From Nostoc linckia FACHB-104 (lineage in GTDB: Bacteria; Cyanobacteriota; Cyanobacteriia; Cyanobacteriales; Nostocaceae): a stretch of 64,000 bases of DNA. The DNA lies in assembly GCF_014696615.1 (NCBI RefSeq), contig NZ_JACJQJ010000021.1, positions 1-64,000 of the forward strand. The letters run 5' to 3'. Positions 35,789-45,874 of the stretch are shown in pieces. The notes under the pieces were generated by a model. It was not told where the DNA came from. It searched no databases and saw only the letters and a list, made by a program, of their open reading frames with translations. Numbering within the stretch: the first letter of the stretch is position 1; every line of letters begins with the position of its first letter. The position numbers and the translations under genes were made by a program.

Positions 35789-36198
35789 AAGATGTTTGAT
35801 ATCAATATTGAGTTAGCAGAACTGTGAAACTCCTATTCCGTAGTACGTTATTTCTATAACCTTATTTATAAAGTATTTGTAAATTTTTAATATACTTAAA
35901 GGCTGGGAGAGGTAATTATACAAGTAAAAATCTCCAAAAAATTACTCATTATATACTTAATTGATGACATTTAAGCTTTGCATAAAACACCAAGGGCTTG
36001 ACAAAAATACATTACTCGTATGTGTTACAAATTAGCCTCCAGATAACCAGGAGTTAACTTTTATATTACCTGAGCCAGTCAAATTTCAGGTAGTGAACAG
36101 TTAACTAATATGTTCACTAACTCTGAACTTCAGAAGAACAATCTGCTTTTACACTGATTGGGCGACAATTGTACGCCCGACAAATTAGGAGTATCCTG
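35789..36198 (+). promoter_or_regulatory. Divergent pst promoter region with candidate Pho box
   Basis: Three 8-mers with 11-bp periodicity, GATAACCA (36042), GTTAACTT (36053) and TATTACCT (36064), approximate the cyanobacterial Pho-box repeat PyTTAAPyPy(T/A) with 3-base spacers (6/8, 7/8 and 6/8 matches). Downstream, agtgaac (36092-36098) and gttcact (36112-36118) form an inverted repeat. This fits SphR-type phosphate-starvation control of pstS, but is unproven. Confidence 0.45.
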
Positions 36199-37212
36199 GT
36201 GAACAAGATGAACTTTAAGCTTAACAGCTTGACGGTATTAGGTGTAACTTCATTTGTAGCTGCTACTTTTGGGTTAACAATGTCTGCGGTTCAGTCCCAA
36301 AGTGTTAACACAATAAAAGTAGATGGTTCCAGTACTGTATTTCCAATTACGGAAGCAGCAGCAGAGGATTTTCAAAAAACTCAAGGCGGTAGAGTACGAG
36401 TTACTGTAGGTGTTTCTGGTACTGGTGGCGGCTTTAAAAAGTTCTGTCGTGGTGAAACAGATATCTCTAATGCTTCTCGTCCTATTTTGCAAAAAGAAAT
36501 CAGCGATTGCAAAGCTAATGGTGTTCGTTATGTAGAATTACCAGTAGCTTATGATGCTTTAACAGTTGTAGTTAACCCACAAAACACTTGGGCAAAGAAT
36601 CTGACAGTCGCTGAACTCAAGAAAATTTGGGAACCAGGGGCACAAGGTAAAGTAAATAACTGGAGTCAAGTCCGTTCCGGCTTCCCCAATGCACCATTGA
36701 AGTTGTTTGGCCCTGGTACTAATTCTGGAACCTTTGACTACTTTACCGAAGCTGTGGTTGGTAAAGCTAAATCTAGCCGGGGTGATTTTACCGCCAGTGA
36801 AGATGATAACGTTTTGGTACAGGGTATTTCCCGTGATAAAAATGCCTTAGGGTACTTTGGATATGCCTATTATGCAGAAAATAGCAAAAGGCTGAAAGCT
36901 GTTTCAGTTAATGGGGTATCACCATCGGAAGCTACTGTCAAAAATGGTAGTTATACTCCCCTATCTCGGCCGTTGTTTATCTATGTGAGTTCTAAGTCTA
37001 TTGATAAACCAGAAGTCAAGCAGTTTGTGCAATTTTATTTACGGAATGCTGCTAAGTTCGCTAAAGAAGTAAGATATGTAGCGCTACCTGGTTCAGCTTA
37101 CACTACAGCTCAAAGCCACTTCACTAAAAAGAGATTTGGTAGCGTATTTGGTGGTCAAGAAGCAGTTGGTCTAAAGATTGACGAACTGATGCGCCGTGAC
37201 GCTAAAGAATAA
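36199..37212 (+). CDS. pstS: Phosphate-binding protein PstS
   Basis: The 337-residue periplasmic protein has a Sec signal peptide (hydrophobic about 10-28) and no lipobox Cys. Typical phosphate-binding motifs are present: [41 protein letters not shown] and [13 protein letters not shown]. It captures Pi for the PstCAB importer. GTG 36199 is chosen because aggag at 36187-36191 precedes it by 7 bases; ATG 36208 is the alternative. It is the first gene of the pstS-C-A-B row and has a candidate Pho box upstream. Confidence 0.95.
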   Translation: MNKMNFKLNSLTVLGVTSFVAATFGLTMSAVQSQSVNTIKVDGSSTVFPITEAAAEDFQKTQGGRVRVTVGVSGTGGGFKKFCRGETDISNASRPILQKEISDCKANGVRYVELPVAYDALTVVVNPQNTWAKNLTVAELKKIWEPGAQGKVNNWSQVRSGFPNAPLKLFGPGTNSGTFDYFTEAVVGKAKSSRGDFTASEDDNVLVQGISRDKNALGYFGYAYYAENSKRLKAVSVNGVSPSEATVKNGSYTPLSRPLFIYVSSKSIDKPEVKQFVQFYLRNAAKFAKEVRYVALPGSAYTTAQSHFTKKRFGSVFGGQEAVGLKIDELMRRDAKE

Positions 37213-37569
37213 ACTCATTTCTGAATTTTGAATTGGGTTAAATTGAGCAAATGTTATACCAAATCAAATAATGTTTGCGACACATCAATATATTCTAGAG
37301 GTCACGGCGTGCCGTGCCCCTACAATTTGTCGCATTCTTTTTCAAATTGGTATTAAATTCTAAAGCTTAGATCGCATTTGCCAATCTAAAATCCGTCTTC
37401 TCCCAAAGGGAGAGGCTACGCCAAGAAAAGTTTGTTCAACGGGGGAACTCCCACAGGTAACTTTTCGCAAAATCAAAAATTGTTTGATCCTTTATCCAAG
37501 GAGAGGTTTTTACCTCTCTTTGTCTTAATTGAAGTAGATTTTTTCAAGAGCGATCGCTATCCGTTTAAC
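37213..37569. other. pstS-pstC intergenic region
   Basis: About 355 bases. Contains a fragment of dispersed repeat (cacggcgtgccgtgcccctac, about 37304-37324) that could fold as a short hairpin and a 'gagaggctacgccaag' piece. An open frame extends pstC upstream to 37432, but it is not family sequence. A long spacer like this often allows higher expression of the binding protein than of the permease. Confidence 0.5.
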
Positions 37570-38484
37570 ATGATTGGTGCTAAACCAACTCGACTTTCTC
37601 CCAAACTATTGCGTAATCTGCGGGAACGGGCCATTGAGTTTGTCTTGTTTCTCGCAGCATTGTCTTCTGTGGCGACTACCATAGCGATTGTCGCCATCTT
37701 GGTTTACGAGTCCATACTATTTTTTCAGAAAGTATCTCTCTGGGAATTTCTCACAGATACGCAATGGACACCTTTGTTTGACGACAAGCACTATGGTATT
37801 TGGCCTTTGGTGTCAGGAACTTTAGTAACTACTGTAGTTGCTTTATTAGTAGCAATTCCACTCGGTACAATTATTGCTATTTACCTCAGTGAATTTGCGC
37901 CACCGATAGTCCGAGAGGTAATCAAACCGATTTTAGAATTATTGGCAGGGATTCCTACAGTAGTTTACGGGTATTTTGCCTTACTTTTTGTTACGCCTTT
38001 ATTGCAGGTGATATTACCAGAATTACCTGGTTTTAATATGTTGAGTGCGGGTTTAGTCATTGGAATTATGATTATTCCCTATGTAAGTTCCCTGAGTGAA
38101 GATGCGATGCGCGCCGTACCTGCACATCTACGGGAAGGTTCTTATGCAACTGGTGCTACTCGCTTGCAAACAGCCTTACGAGTTGTAGTCCCAGCATCGA
38201 TTTCGGGCATATCAGCAGCTTACATTTTGGGGATTTCCCGTGCAGTTGGTGAAACGATGATAGTCGCGATCGCAGCTGGCGGTCAACCTAACCTCACCTG
38301 GAACCCGATGGAACCAGCCGCAACCATGACAGCATACATTGTTGCAGTCAGTCTTGGCGATTTACCACATGGCACTTTGGAATACGAAACTATCTTTGCT
38401 GTAGGGCTAACTCTAGTATTAATGACTTTGGTATTTAATATCATTGGTCATTTTCTGACTAAGCGCTATCGAGAGATTTATTAG
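37570..38484 (+). CDS. pstC: Phosphate ABC transporter permease PstC
   Basis: The 304-residue protein has six membrane helices and PstC motifs (FLTDTQWTPLFDDKHYGIWPLVSGTL, PLGTIIAIYLSEFA, LELLAGIPTVVYGYFALLF, EGSYATGATRLQTALRVVVPASISGI, the EAA-like ABC contact loop). It forms the inner-membrane phosphate channel with PstA. ATG 37570 is chosen because it gives the normal length; a reading from 37432 adds 46 residues without family features. Confidence 0.93.
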   Translation: MIGAKPTRLSPKLLRNLRERAIEFVLFLAALSSVATTIAIVAILVYESILFFQKVSLWEFLTDTQWTPLFDDKHYGIWPLVSGTLVTTVVALLVAIPLGTIIAIYLSEFAPPIVREVIKPILELLAGIPTVVYGYFALLFVTPLLQVILPELPGFNMLSAGLVIGIMIIPYVSSLSEDAMRAVPAHLREGSYATGATRLQTALRVVVPASISGISAAYILGISRAVGETMIVAIAAGGQPNLTWNPMEPAATMTAYIVAVSLGDLPHGTLEYETIFAVGLTLVLMTLVFNIIGHFLTKRYREIY

Positions 38485-38485
38485 T

Positions 38486-38520
38486 TTGTCATTTGGCATT
38501 TGTCATTGGTCATTTGTCAG
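38486..38520 (+). repeat. STRR between pstC and pstA
   Basis: 'tttgtcatttggcatttgtcattggtcatttgtcag' type heptamer repeats fill the gap immediately after the pstC stop codon. Confidence 0.85.
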
Positions 38521-38542
38521 TTAATTACGAATTACGAATTGC

Positions 38543-39469
38543 ATGACGACAACTCATAATATGCGGCAAATCCGCGCTATTATCAACCGCAACAAGTTTT
38601 CTGAATATATTTTTAGCATTGTTGGCTTGTTGTCAATGTTGATTGGAATTGTGACTCTACTAGCACTAATATTTGACTTAGTTAGTGATGGTGCGCCGCG
38701 TCTTTCTTGGGAGTTTCTTACTTCTTTTCCTAGCCGGAGGGCAGCAAATGCTGGTATTCTTTCAGCTTGGGTAGGGTCGCTTTTAGTCATGCTAGTAACG
38801 GCAGCGGCTGCAATTCCGATTGGTATAGCATCAGGAATTTACTTAGAAGAATATGCCCAAAAAAATTGGCTTGCTGATTTTATTGAGATTAATGTCACTA
38901 ATTTGGCTGGCGTTCCCTCAATAATTTATGGACTGTTAGCCTTGGGTTTATTTGTCTATGGTTTCAATTTAGGCCCTAGTGTTGTAACAGCAGGATTGAC
39001 ATTAGCACTATTGGTTTTACCTGTGGTAATTGTCACCACTCGGGAAGCTTTGCGCGCTATTCCTAATAGTATTCGCGAAGCTGCCTACGCTACTGGTGCG
39101 TCTAAATGGCAAATGATTTGGGATCATGTTTTACCTTATGCAACTGGTAGCATTCTCACAGGAATTATTGTGGCTTTAGCACGTGCTATTGGTGAAACTG
39201 CACCTCTAATTACTATAGGCGCACTGACATTTATTGCCTTTCTTCCAGAGTCTCCAATTAAAGGGGAATTTCCTTTTATCTCCTTTTCCTGGTTATCATC
39301 ACCTTTCACAGTTATACCCATTCAAATGTTTGATTGGGTGTCTCGTCCGCAAGAAGCATTTCAGGTAAATGCCGCCGCTGCAGGTATTGTACTAATTGCC
39401 ATGACTTTGGCTATGAATGCTGTAGCCATTTATCTTCGCTATCGTTTACGTAAAACAATCAAATGGTAG
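38543..39469 (+). CDS. pstA: Phosphate ABC transporter permease PstA
   Basis: The 308-residue protein has six membrane helices with PstA motifs ([93 protein letters not shown]). It pairs with PstC in the inner membrane. Its stop codon overlaps the pstB start by 7 bases, so the two are translationally coupled. Confidence 0.94.
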   Translation: MTTTHNMRQIRAIINRNKFSEYIFSIVGLLSMLIGIVTLLALIFDLVSDGAPRLSWEFLTSFPSRRAANAGILSAWVGSLLVMLVTAAAAIPIGIASGIYLEEYAQKNWLADFIEINVTNLAGVPSIIYGLLALGLFVYGFNLGPSVVTAGLTLALLVLPVVIVTTREALRAIPNSIREAAYATGASKWQMIWDHVLPYATGSILTGIIVALARAIGETAPLITIGALTFIAFLPESPIKGEFPFISFSWLSSPFTVIPIQMFDWVSRPQEAFQVNAAAAGIVLIAMTLAMNAVAIYLRYRLRKTIKW

Positions 39470-40257
39470 AAAAAAAATCTTCAATTTTAGAAAAACCGAT
39501 TAAAGCTGCGGTTAATTATCTCAATTTCTACTATGGTGGTAAAGTTCACGCCTTAAAAGATATTAATATGCCCATCGGTGATAAACAGGTAACGGCACTG
39601 ATTGGGCCTTCTGGATGTGGCAAAACTACGTTATTGCGTTGTTTTAACCGAATGCATGACCTTTATCCAGGAAATCGTTATCGGGGGGAAATTACTTTAG
39701 AACCCGATGGGATTAATTTGTTGAGTAATAAGGTTGATCCAATTGAAGTCCGGATGCGGATTAGCATGGTGTTTCAAAGACCTAATCCTTTTCCTAAGTC
39801 TATTTACGAAAATGTAGCTTATGGTTTGAGGGTACGAGGTGAAACAAAACGCGTAGTTATTGATGAAAAAGTCGAAAAAGCTTTGCGTGGTGCAGCTTTA
39901 TGGGATGAAGTTAAAGATAGATTGCGTGATTTAGCTTCTAACCTTTCTGGTGGTCAACAACAACGGCTTTGTATTGCCCGTGCTTTAGCAACTGACCCAG
40001 AAATTGTACTATTTGATGAGCCAACATCTGCTTTAGATCCCATCGCTACTTCTAGTATTGAAGAGTTAATTACTCAACTGAAGCAAACAGTGACAATTTT
40101 AATCGTCACTCACAATATGCAACAAGCTGCCCGTGTTTCTGACTATACGGCGTTTATGTATTTGGGTGAATTGGTGGAGTTTGACAAGACAGAAACGATT
40201 TTTAATCATCCTGCGAATAAAAGAACGGCTGATTATGTAAGTGGGTTGTTTGGGTAA
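39463..40257 (+). CDS. pstB: Phosphate ABC transporter ATP-binding protein (PstB paralog 2)
   Basis: The 264-residue ATPase has the canonical PstB motifs: [71 protein letters not shown] and [18 protein letters not shown]. It energises the Pst importer. It overlaps pstA by 7 bases and ends the row; its stop codon (TAA) opens directly into an STRR array. Compared with the divergent paralog at 35003 it is the standard form. Confidence 0.95.
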   Translation: MVEKKSSILEKPIKAAVNYLNFYYGGKVHALKDINMPIGDKQVTALIGPSGCGKTTLLRCFNRMHDLYPGNRYRGEITLEPDGINLLSNKVDPIEVRMRISMVFQRPNPFPKSIYENVAYGLRVRGETKRVVIDEKVEKALRGAALWDEVKDRLRDLASNLSGGQQQRLCIARALATDPEIVLFDEPTSALDPIATSSIEELITQLKQTVTILIVTHNMQQAARVSDYTAFMYLGELVEFDKTETIFNHPANKRTADYVSGLFG

Positions 40258-40320
40258 GGGGAATGGGGAATGGGGATTGGGGAAGGGGGAATGGGGATTG
40301 GGGAATGGGGATTGGGGATT
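40258..40320 (+). repeat. STRR after pstB
   Basis: Units of 'ggggaatggggattgggg' begin at the base after the pstB stop codon and run to about 40320. A weak hairpin (ccctgtcttc / gaaaacaggg, 40327-40352) follows and could terminate the pst transcript. Confidence 0.85.
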
Positions 40321-40375
40321 AAAAATCCCTGTCTTCAAACCTGAAAACAGGGCGGGGAAGTTAAATGATTAATAA

Positions 40376-41461
40376 TTATTCGTCAATTTGCCAAGAATCT
40401 TTGGTGATTTCTTCATCAAGGATTCTCTTAGGACGCAAGATGATAATAATCTTTCCTAACAGGGGAATTTCTGTTTCAGTTTCAAACCACTGAATATCTA
40501 ATTCACCAGAATTTTCTAATATAAAGTAGCTGGAAGCATCCCATTGCCGTTGGGCACGATCTACTACTACTAAAACTTTTCCGGGCTGATTTTGGCTTTG
40601 GTTGGGCAGGCGATCCGTATTCGCTATAATCACTACTGGGTCTTCGGCACTCAATAGTACTTGCCAACCTGGTAATGGTACCCAAGCTTGTTCGCCAGTA
40701 AATTTAACCATGCGAAATGGTTGAATTTCTGTCACTAATGGCACCGCTTTTAAGTCGTTTGGTGTCAATGGCAACTCACCAGCTACAGGCACAATTCTTG
40801 GTAATTCTTCTTCAGACTCTAGGCGATAAAAGGGTAAAAGTGGAGCCGGACGTTTAGGAACGACAGTAAAATCTGTTAGTAATTGTTCAATTTGTTTCCT
40901 AGCGGATACCGTGTGTGCAAACCGTAAGCCTTTAGCAATTAAACGCGATCGCTCTTGAAAATCGCTGTTTTGCCGTGCTAGTTTCCATGCAGTATAAGCT
41001 ATAGCATCTCCTGGATGATTAGAAAATCCCTCTGGCAAGATGCGGAAGCGGGAAAACTCTTTATAGGCTTTGGCTACTTCCCTTGCTTCATCCATATCGA
41101 GTTTGTGCTGGAAAGTCAAGTCAGCAGCAGCAGCGCGTTCTTCGTGGGTGAGTAACCGTAACTCATATAAAATATCACTGCCCCGTGCGGCGTAATGCGA
41201 TCGCGTTGCTTCTGATGCACCGCCTTTTTCTAAAGAATTATAAACTTGAGAACCAACAACTACCTGATTTTGTTGAATTGGCTCAAATCCAGTAGCTTCA
41301 AAAATTTCTTGAGGATTGTAACCATTTTTTTGCAAATAAGCGATCGCTTGACCCCATTCCACCCAGTTACCTTGCTTTTGCCGTAACTTTGTTAGCAACT
41401 CCTGGGCGGTATCTGAATCAGCGTTGTCAGGATTTTGAGCGTTGGGTGGTAGGTCAGTCAT
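40376..41461 (-). CDS. raf1: RuBisCO accumulation factor 1
   Basis: The 361-residue protein matches Raf1. The helical N-terminal domain (about 15-200) contains WVEWGQAIAYLQKNGYNPQEIFEATGFEPIQQNQ, YAARGSDILYELRLL and the linker toward a C-terminal beta dimerisation domain (about 215-350). Raf1 is a cytosolic assembly chaperone that stabilises RbcL dimers during RuBisCO assembly. No rbc genes lie in this window. The start ATG 41461 is the natural one. Confidence 0.9.
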   Translation of the reverse strand: MTDLPPNAQNPDNADSDTAQELLTKLRQKQGNWVEWGQAIAYLQKNGYNPQEIFEATGFEPIQQNQVVVGSQVYNSLEKGGASEATRSHYAARGSDILYELRLLTHEERAAAADLTFQHKLDMDEAREVAKAYKEFSRFRILPEGFSNHPGDAIAYTAWKLARQNSDFQERSRLIAKGLRFAHTVSARKQIEQLLTDFTVVPKRPAPLLPFYRLESEEELPRIVPVAGELPLTPNDLKAVPLVTEIQPFRMVKFTGEQAWVPLPGWQVLLSAEDPVVIIANTDRLPNQSQNQPGKVLVVVDRAQRQWDASSYFILENSGELDIQWFETETEIPLLGKIIIILRPKRILDEEITKDSWQIDE

Positions 41462-41896
41462 ACGTTAATAATTAATACCGGCTCGGCAAATCTTATTCTA
41501 TAGGAAAAAAGCCGGAAAACCCTGTACTCAGATGCAGGTGTGCGGAGGGGATGAGGGAGATGAGGGAGATGAGTAAGATGAGGGAGATGAGGAAGATGAG
41601 GGAGAACAAAAAAACAATATTACCCATTACCCATTACCCATTACCCATTACCCATTACCCATTACCCATTACCCATTACCCAATCCCCAATCCCCATTAC
41701 CCATTACCCATTACCCATTACCCATTACCCAATCCCCAATCCCCATTACCCAATCCCCAATCCCCAATCCCCAATCCCTAGTTCCCTAGTTCCCTATTAT
41801 TTAACGACATCCGCAATTTTCCGCAAGGCTGGGTAATCTATTATCAACTAGACTTGGTATGGAATATAACAAGAAAGTAAATATTTTAAGGCATCT
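41462..41896. other. STRR-dominated intergenic region
   Basis: Between the divergent raf1 and response-regulator genes. 41534-41795 is almost entirely STRR: 'gatgagggagatgagg' units, then long 'cccattacccatta' and 'ccccaatccccaatc' arrays. An apparent 76-codon frame is translated repeat and is not a gene. The first 40 bases (41534-41573) are identical to 47731-47770. Confidence 0.8.
41534..41795 (+). repeat. Long STRR array
   Basis: Starts with gcaggtgtgcgg, then gatgaggga heptamer-like units to about 41600, then tandem cccatta units to about 41690 and ccccaat/cccatta mixtures to 41795. It is the longest array in the window. Confidence 0.9.
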
Positions 41897-42853
41897 ATGG
41901 ATAATCTCAGTTTGGAAACTAATACAGATCGTCGTCAATTAAGAACTTTAGATAGGCCGAAAAAACTCAAAATCCTGGTGGTTGATGATGAACCAGATAA
42001 TCTAGATCTGCTGTATCGCACGTTTCGCCGGGATTTTCAAGTTCTCAAGGCGGATAGCGGGATGAACGCCTTGCAAATGTTGGCTGCAGAAGGAGAGGTG
42101 GCGGTGATCATCTCTGACCAACGGATGCCAGAAATGAAGGGAACTGAGTTTCTCAGTAAGACCGTACCTCAGTTCCCAGATACAGTGAGGATTATCCTTA
42201 CAGGTTTTACTGATATTGAAGATTTAGTAGAAGCAATTAATGCAGGGCAAGTCTACAAATATATTACCAAGCCCTGGGACCCTGGAGAATTGAAGGCTGT
42301 AGTCCAAAGAGCCGCCGAAACCTACGATTTACTGAAACAACGCACAGAAGAATTACGCTGTGCTAATGCTCAAATGGCGCTGCTGACTGTTTTAGTCGAG
42401 GTCACACAAGCCGCTAATAGTTTAGAAGAAATACTTATACCTATTGCGACTGCATTTAGTCAAAGTTTCGGCTCAGATGCCTGCATTCTGCAATTGATTG
42501 AAAATAATACTTTAGTTGCGACTCAAGGGTCTTACTGTGAAGGCGGTACTGTAGAAAACTGGCTAGCACAAGACCCCTTAACAAACGAGGCGATCGCTAC
42601 TGGCAATATTCAAGTTTCATTAAATATACTGAAAGACCCGAAATTATCCAGTGTTACTCATTACCAAAATTCGGATATACAAGCACACTTAATTATTCCC
42701 ATTACCTATCGCAACAAAGTTATGGGGGTATTATCGCTACAGTGGAAACAACCTCACACTTTGCGAGATGATGAATTAAAGCTAATCAATTTATCAGCAC
42801 AATTGGTAGCGATCGCTCTGACGAGCAGTTTCTATCATCAAACACAAATGTAG
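41897..42853 (+). CDS. Response regulator with C-terminal GAF domain
   Basis: The 318-residue protein has a receiver domain (about 24-140: ILVVDDEP, IISDQRMPEMKG with phosphoacceptor Asp, ILTGF, YITKPWDPGEL) of the RpfG-type subfamily. A short coiled coil leads to a GAF domain (about 165-312). It has no DNA-binding, kinase or phosphodiesterase output, so the GAF may be the output, or it may act through protein contacts. It sits 101 bases before menG, but a functional link is not evident. Confidence 0.85.
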   Translation: MDNLSLETNTDRRQLRTLDRPKKLKILVVDDEPDNLDLLYRTFRRDFQVLKADSGMNALQMLAAEGEVAVIISDQRMPEMKGTEFLSKTVPQFPDTVRIILTGFTDIEDLVEAINAGQVYKYITKPWDPGELKAVVQRAAETYDLLKQRTEELRCANAQMALLTVLVEVTQAANSLEEILIPIATAFSQSFGSDACILQLIENNTLVATQGSYCEGGTVENWLAQDPLTNEAIATGNIQVSLNILKDPKLSSVTHYQNSDIQAHLIIPITYRNKVMGVLSLQWKQPHTLRDDELKLINLSAQLVAIALTSSFYHQTQM

Positions 42854-42910
42854 TCAAGTGTCAACTGTCAAGGGTCTAAAGTTCAGGTCTTGGCTTTGGC
42901 TCTTGACTAC

Positions 42911-42930
42911 AGACGCGATTAATCGCGTCT
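42911..42930. repeat. Perfect 20-bp palindrome, copy 2
   Basis: Identical to 20625-20644. It lies in the 101-base gap upstream of menG. Confidence 0.85.
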
Positions 42931-42954
42931 CTCCAATTCTTGACTTTTTGACTA

Positions 42955-43647
42955 ATGACTCAGGAAATTCGCGTTATTTTCGATCGTATTGCTCCGATTT
43001 ATGACCAGTTGAATAATTGGTTGAGTTTGGGACAACACCAAATTTGGAAGGAAATGACAATTAAATGGAGCAACCCGCAACCGGGAGATACTTGCCTAGA
43101 TTTGTGTTGCGGGAGTGGGGATATCGCTTTCGGTTTGGCTAGGCGTGTAGGTGCTACAGGTCATGTGTATGGAGTTGATTTTTCCGCTAACCTGCTAGCA
43201 ATGGCGAAAGAACGCTCCCAAAAACAGTATCCCCAACCTCCTATTACCTGGGTTGAAGCTGATGTCCTCGATTTACCCTTTGAGGACAACAAATTTGATG
43301 CAGCAACTATGGGCTATGGTTTAAGAAATGTTAAAGATATTCCCCGCAGCCTCAAAGAGTTGTACCGTGTTCTCAAACCTGGTGCAAAAGCTGCGATTTT
43401 AGATTTTCATCGCCCAGAGAATCCCCAGCTGCGATCGTTTCAGCAATGGTATTTGGATAATATTGTTGTCCCCATAGCCACCCAGTTAGGGGTTAAGGAA
43501 GAATACGCCTACATCAGTCCCAGCTTAGATCGCTTTCCGATTGGCAAAGAACAGGTAGAATTAGCTTATCAAGTTGGTTTTGCTGAAGTCACACACTACC
43601 CCATTGTGAACGGTATGATGGGAGTGCTGGTAGTCAGTAAACTTTAG
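42955..43647 (+). CDS. menG: Demethylphylloquinone methyltransferase (UbiE/MenG family)
   Basis: The 230-residue class I methyltransferase has SAM-binding LDLCCGSGDIAFGLA and VYGVDFSANLL, and the UbiE motifs DRIAPIYDQLN and MGYGLRNV. In cyanobacteria it catalyses the last methylation of phylloquinone, the A1 cofactor of photosystem I. The ATG at 42955 is the only reasonable start. Divergence between UbiE (ubiquinone) and MenG function is settled by the organism, since cyanobacteria do not make ubiquinone. Confidence 0.92.
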   Translation: MTQEIRVIFDRIAPIYDQLNNWLSLGQHQIWKEMTIKWSNPQPGDTCLDLCCGSGDIAFGLARRVGATGHVYGVDFSANLLAMAKERSQKQYPQPPITWVEADVLDLPFEDNKFDAATMGYGLRNVKDIPRSLKELYRVLKPGAKAAILDFHRPENPQLRSFQQWYLDNIVVPIATQLGVKEEYAYISPSLDRFPIGKEQVELAYQVGFAEVTHYPIVNGMMGVLVVSKL

Positions 43648-43771
43648 ATTTTGTATTGCATATTTTGCCTTGAGGTCTACTGGAAAAAACACAGAGATTC
43701 TTAAATGCAAAAGTCAATATTTAATCTAAAAACCAATATCCAATACCCAAAATTGCTAAGTCCAAAATCCT

Positions 43772-45010
43772 GTGGATTGGTCTCATTTGTGGCTTTATGT
43801 ATCACCACCGATATTAGGTGGAATTATTGGCTATTTCACGAATGATATAGCCATAAAAATGTTATTTCGTCCCTACCGAGCGATTTACATCGGTAAGCAA
43901 AGATTGCCATTCACACCTGGTTTGATTCCCCGTAACCAGGAAAGGCTTGCTCTGAAAATTTCTAATACAATCATGGGGTCACTTTTGACTCCAGAGGAGT
44001 TGCAAAATCTGGCTCGCCGTCTGTTGCAAACAGAACGGGTAGAAGGAGCAATTTTGTGGTTGTTAAAACTAGCACTTGACCAAATTAATTCTGAGGATAA
44101 AAATCAAAAAAGTGCTAAAATCGTTGGCGGAATTTTGCGAGATTTATTAGGTGAATCCTTACCACGCCTCCTCAAAGTTTTAGCTCGGCGGGAAGACTTT
44201 TTAGAAGTACAAATCAATCAGATTTTTGACCAAATACTCCTAGAATTTCAACTGAGTGAAGAACAGTCAACTAGGCTAGCTGATTGGCTTTTGCAAGTAG
44301 TTCTACCGCCAGATGTTCTGCGACAGACAATTATTGATTTTTTAACCGATCGCACAATTCAAACCATTGACGAAACCTTTCGGGAAAAGACAAGCGGTAC
44401 CTATTGGGTAGTAGCGAATTTGTTTGGTTTACGCAATACTCTTACTAGACTGAGAGCTTTTTGTTTAGATGAAAAAGAGGCTACCAACGCTCGTTTGCAA
44501 GAATTAATTCAAGAATTGCAAATACGCGATCGCATCAAAAAACTATTGCAAAATTTATCTTTGCAAAACTTGCCCATAGGAACAGTACGCCAACTGCGTA
44601 AAACTACCAGAGAAAGCGTCCGCCACTACTTACAAACTAGTGGTAGCGATTTACTTCAAGGTTTAACTGACTCTGTAGATTGGGAGAATATCGCCTCTTT
44701 GCTGCTCAATCGTCTGAGTACATCACCCGTAGTTAGTAGTTCTCTAGAAGTTGTCAGCCAAGAATTGGCTTTAATTTTAGAGCGCTATTTAGAGAAAGAT
44801 TTAGAAGCGATTGTGGCGCAAGTAATCCCAATTCTATCTATCGATCAGGTAATTGTTGACCGCGTAAAATCAACTTCTCCTGCTGATTTAGAGGCTGCAA
44901 TTGAAGGAATTGTTAAAAGCGAATTGCAGGCAATTGTAACTTTAGGTGGTGTCTTAGGTGTAATTGTGGGTTTAGGTCAAACGGTGTTTTTGCTGTTTAA
45001 TCAACAATAA
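43772..45010 (+). CDS. DUF445 family membrane protein
   Basis: The 412-residue protein has an N-terminal membrane helix containing [24 protein letters not shown] and a C-terminal helix ([19 protein letters not shown]), with a long helical middle. Both ends match DUF445 (YheB-like) proteins, which are bacterial membrane proteins of unknown role. GTG 43772 is the start. It lies 125 bases past menG in the same direction; co-transcription is possible but not certain. Confidence 0.88.
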   Translation: MDWSHLWLYVSPPILGGIIGYFTNDIAIKMLFRPYRAIYIGKQRLPFTPGLIPRNQERLALKISNTIMGSLLTPEELQNLARRLLQTERVEGAILWLLKLALDQINSEDKNQKSAKIVGGILRDLLGESLPRLLKVLARREDFLEVQINQIFDQILLEFQLSEEQSTRLADWLLQVVLPPDVLRQTIIDFLTDRTIQTIDETFREKTSGTYWVVANLFGLRNTLTRLRAFCLDEKEATNARLQELIQELQIRDRIKKLLQNLSLQNLPIGTVRQLRKTTRESVRHYLQTSGSDLLQGLTDSVDWENIASLLLNRLSTSPVVSSSLEVVSQELALILERYLEKDLEAIVAQVIPILSIDQVIVDRVKSTSPADLEAAIEGIVKSELQAIVTLGGVLGVIVGLGQTVFLLFNQQ

Positions 45011-45261
45011 TTGGTAGTTGTCAGCGCAGCTTTTTGCTTGGGGAATTTTTAAATTCGAGCTTTGCTAAATCGCCATCTTGAGCCATCTAAACATTTGCTC
45101 TACAGTTAAGCTGATACGCACCTAAATCAAATATTCTGGCGTTAGGACTGTCAAGGGTCAATCGTCCAGGGTCAAAGGCTAGCTTGGACTTTGGACTCTT
45201 GACTTTTGACAACCTCAGTGCGAAATATACAATTTAAATGCATAACAGCTTAGTGCGATTA

Positions 45262-45837
45262 CTAGGTCAAAATCTGGGCTAAATTCAGCACAAATCCAGG
45301 TAGTACATCCTCTCCTGATAAGTTAGTAGGGGATTTGAGAATCTCAACTTCCTGTTCTGGGCGATAAATTTCTACCTGTTGATTTTGCGGATCAATCAGC
45401 CAACCTAAACGCACACCGCTATCAATATACTCCTGCATTTTTCGCCGCAGTGTTTCTAGGCTATCTGTAGCCGAGCGTAATTCTGCCACAAAATCCGGAG
45501 CCATTGGTAAGAATTTAGCTGGATCTGGGTTTAAGGCTGTTAATCTCTCCCGAATCACCCAAGACGCATCAGGAGAACGATTTGCACCATTAGGGAGTTT
45601 AAAACCTGTGGAAGAGTCAAAAGTTAACCCTGTACCATCAGCATCAGCCCAATTACCTAAGCGCTGTGTCAATCGGCTATTTCGATTTCCGCTTTCCCAT
45701 CCTGTTGGTGGCATAATAATCAGTTCTCCCTCAGCAGTCCGTTCAATACGCAAATCTCGATTATTTTGACAGATTTGGAAGAACTGCTCATCAGTTAGCT
45801 CGATAGTAGGGCGTAAGTCGAGAATTAGGTCATTCAT
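45262..45837 (-). CDS. Uma2 family endonuclease-like protein (DUF820)
   Basis: The 191-residue protein matches the Uma2/DUF820 family, a PD-(D/E)XK-fold group expanded in cyanobacteria. Visible are LTDEQFFQICQNNRDLRIERTAEGELIIMPPTG, RSPDASWVIRERL (the catalytic Asp), and FVAELRSATDSLETLRRKMQEYIDSGVRLGWLIDP, where the usual E-x-(K/R) arrangement reads ELRS. Biological targets are unknown. It lies 37 bases downstream of the Rieske gene on the same strand. Confidence 0.88.
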   Translation of the reverse strand: MNDLILDLRPTIELTDEQFFQICQNNRDLRIERTAEGELIIMPPTGWESGNRNSRLTQRLGNWADADGTGLTFDSSTGFKLPNGANRSPDASWVIRERLTALNPDPAKFLPMAPDFVAELRSATDSLETLRRKMQEYIDSGVRLGWLIDPQNQQVEIYRPEQEVEILKSPTNLSGEDVLPGFVLNLAQILT

Positions 45838-45874
45838 AATTTGCCTTGCAATCTTGCTAACTTTAGCCTAGCAT

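Noticed and set aside
41600-41760. CRISPR-like array
   Set aside because: Units are 7-9 bases in direct tandem with no spacers of constant length, so it is STRR DNA.
41551-41781. 76-codon frame in the raf1-response regulator gap
   Set aside because: Translated STRR units only.
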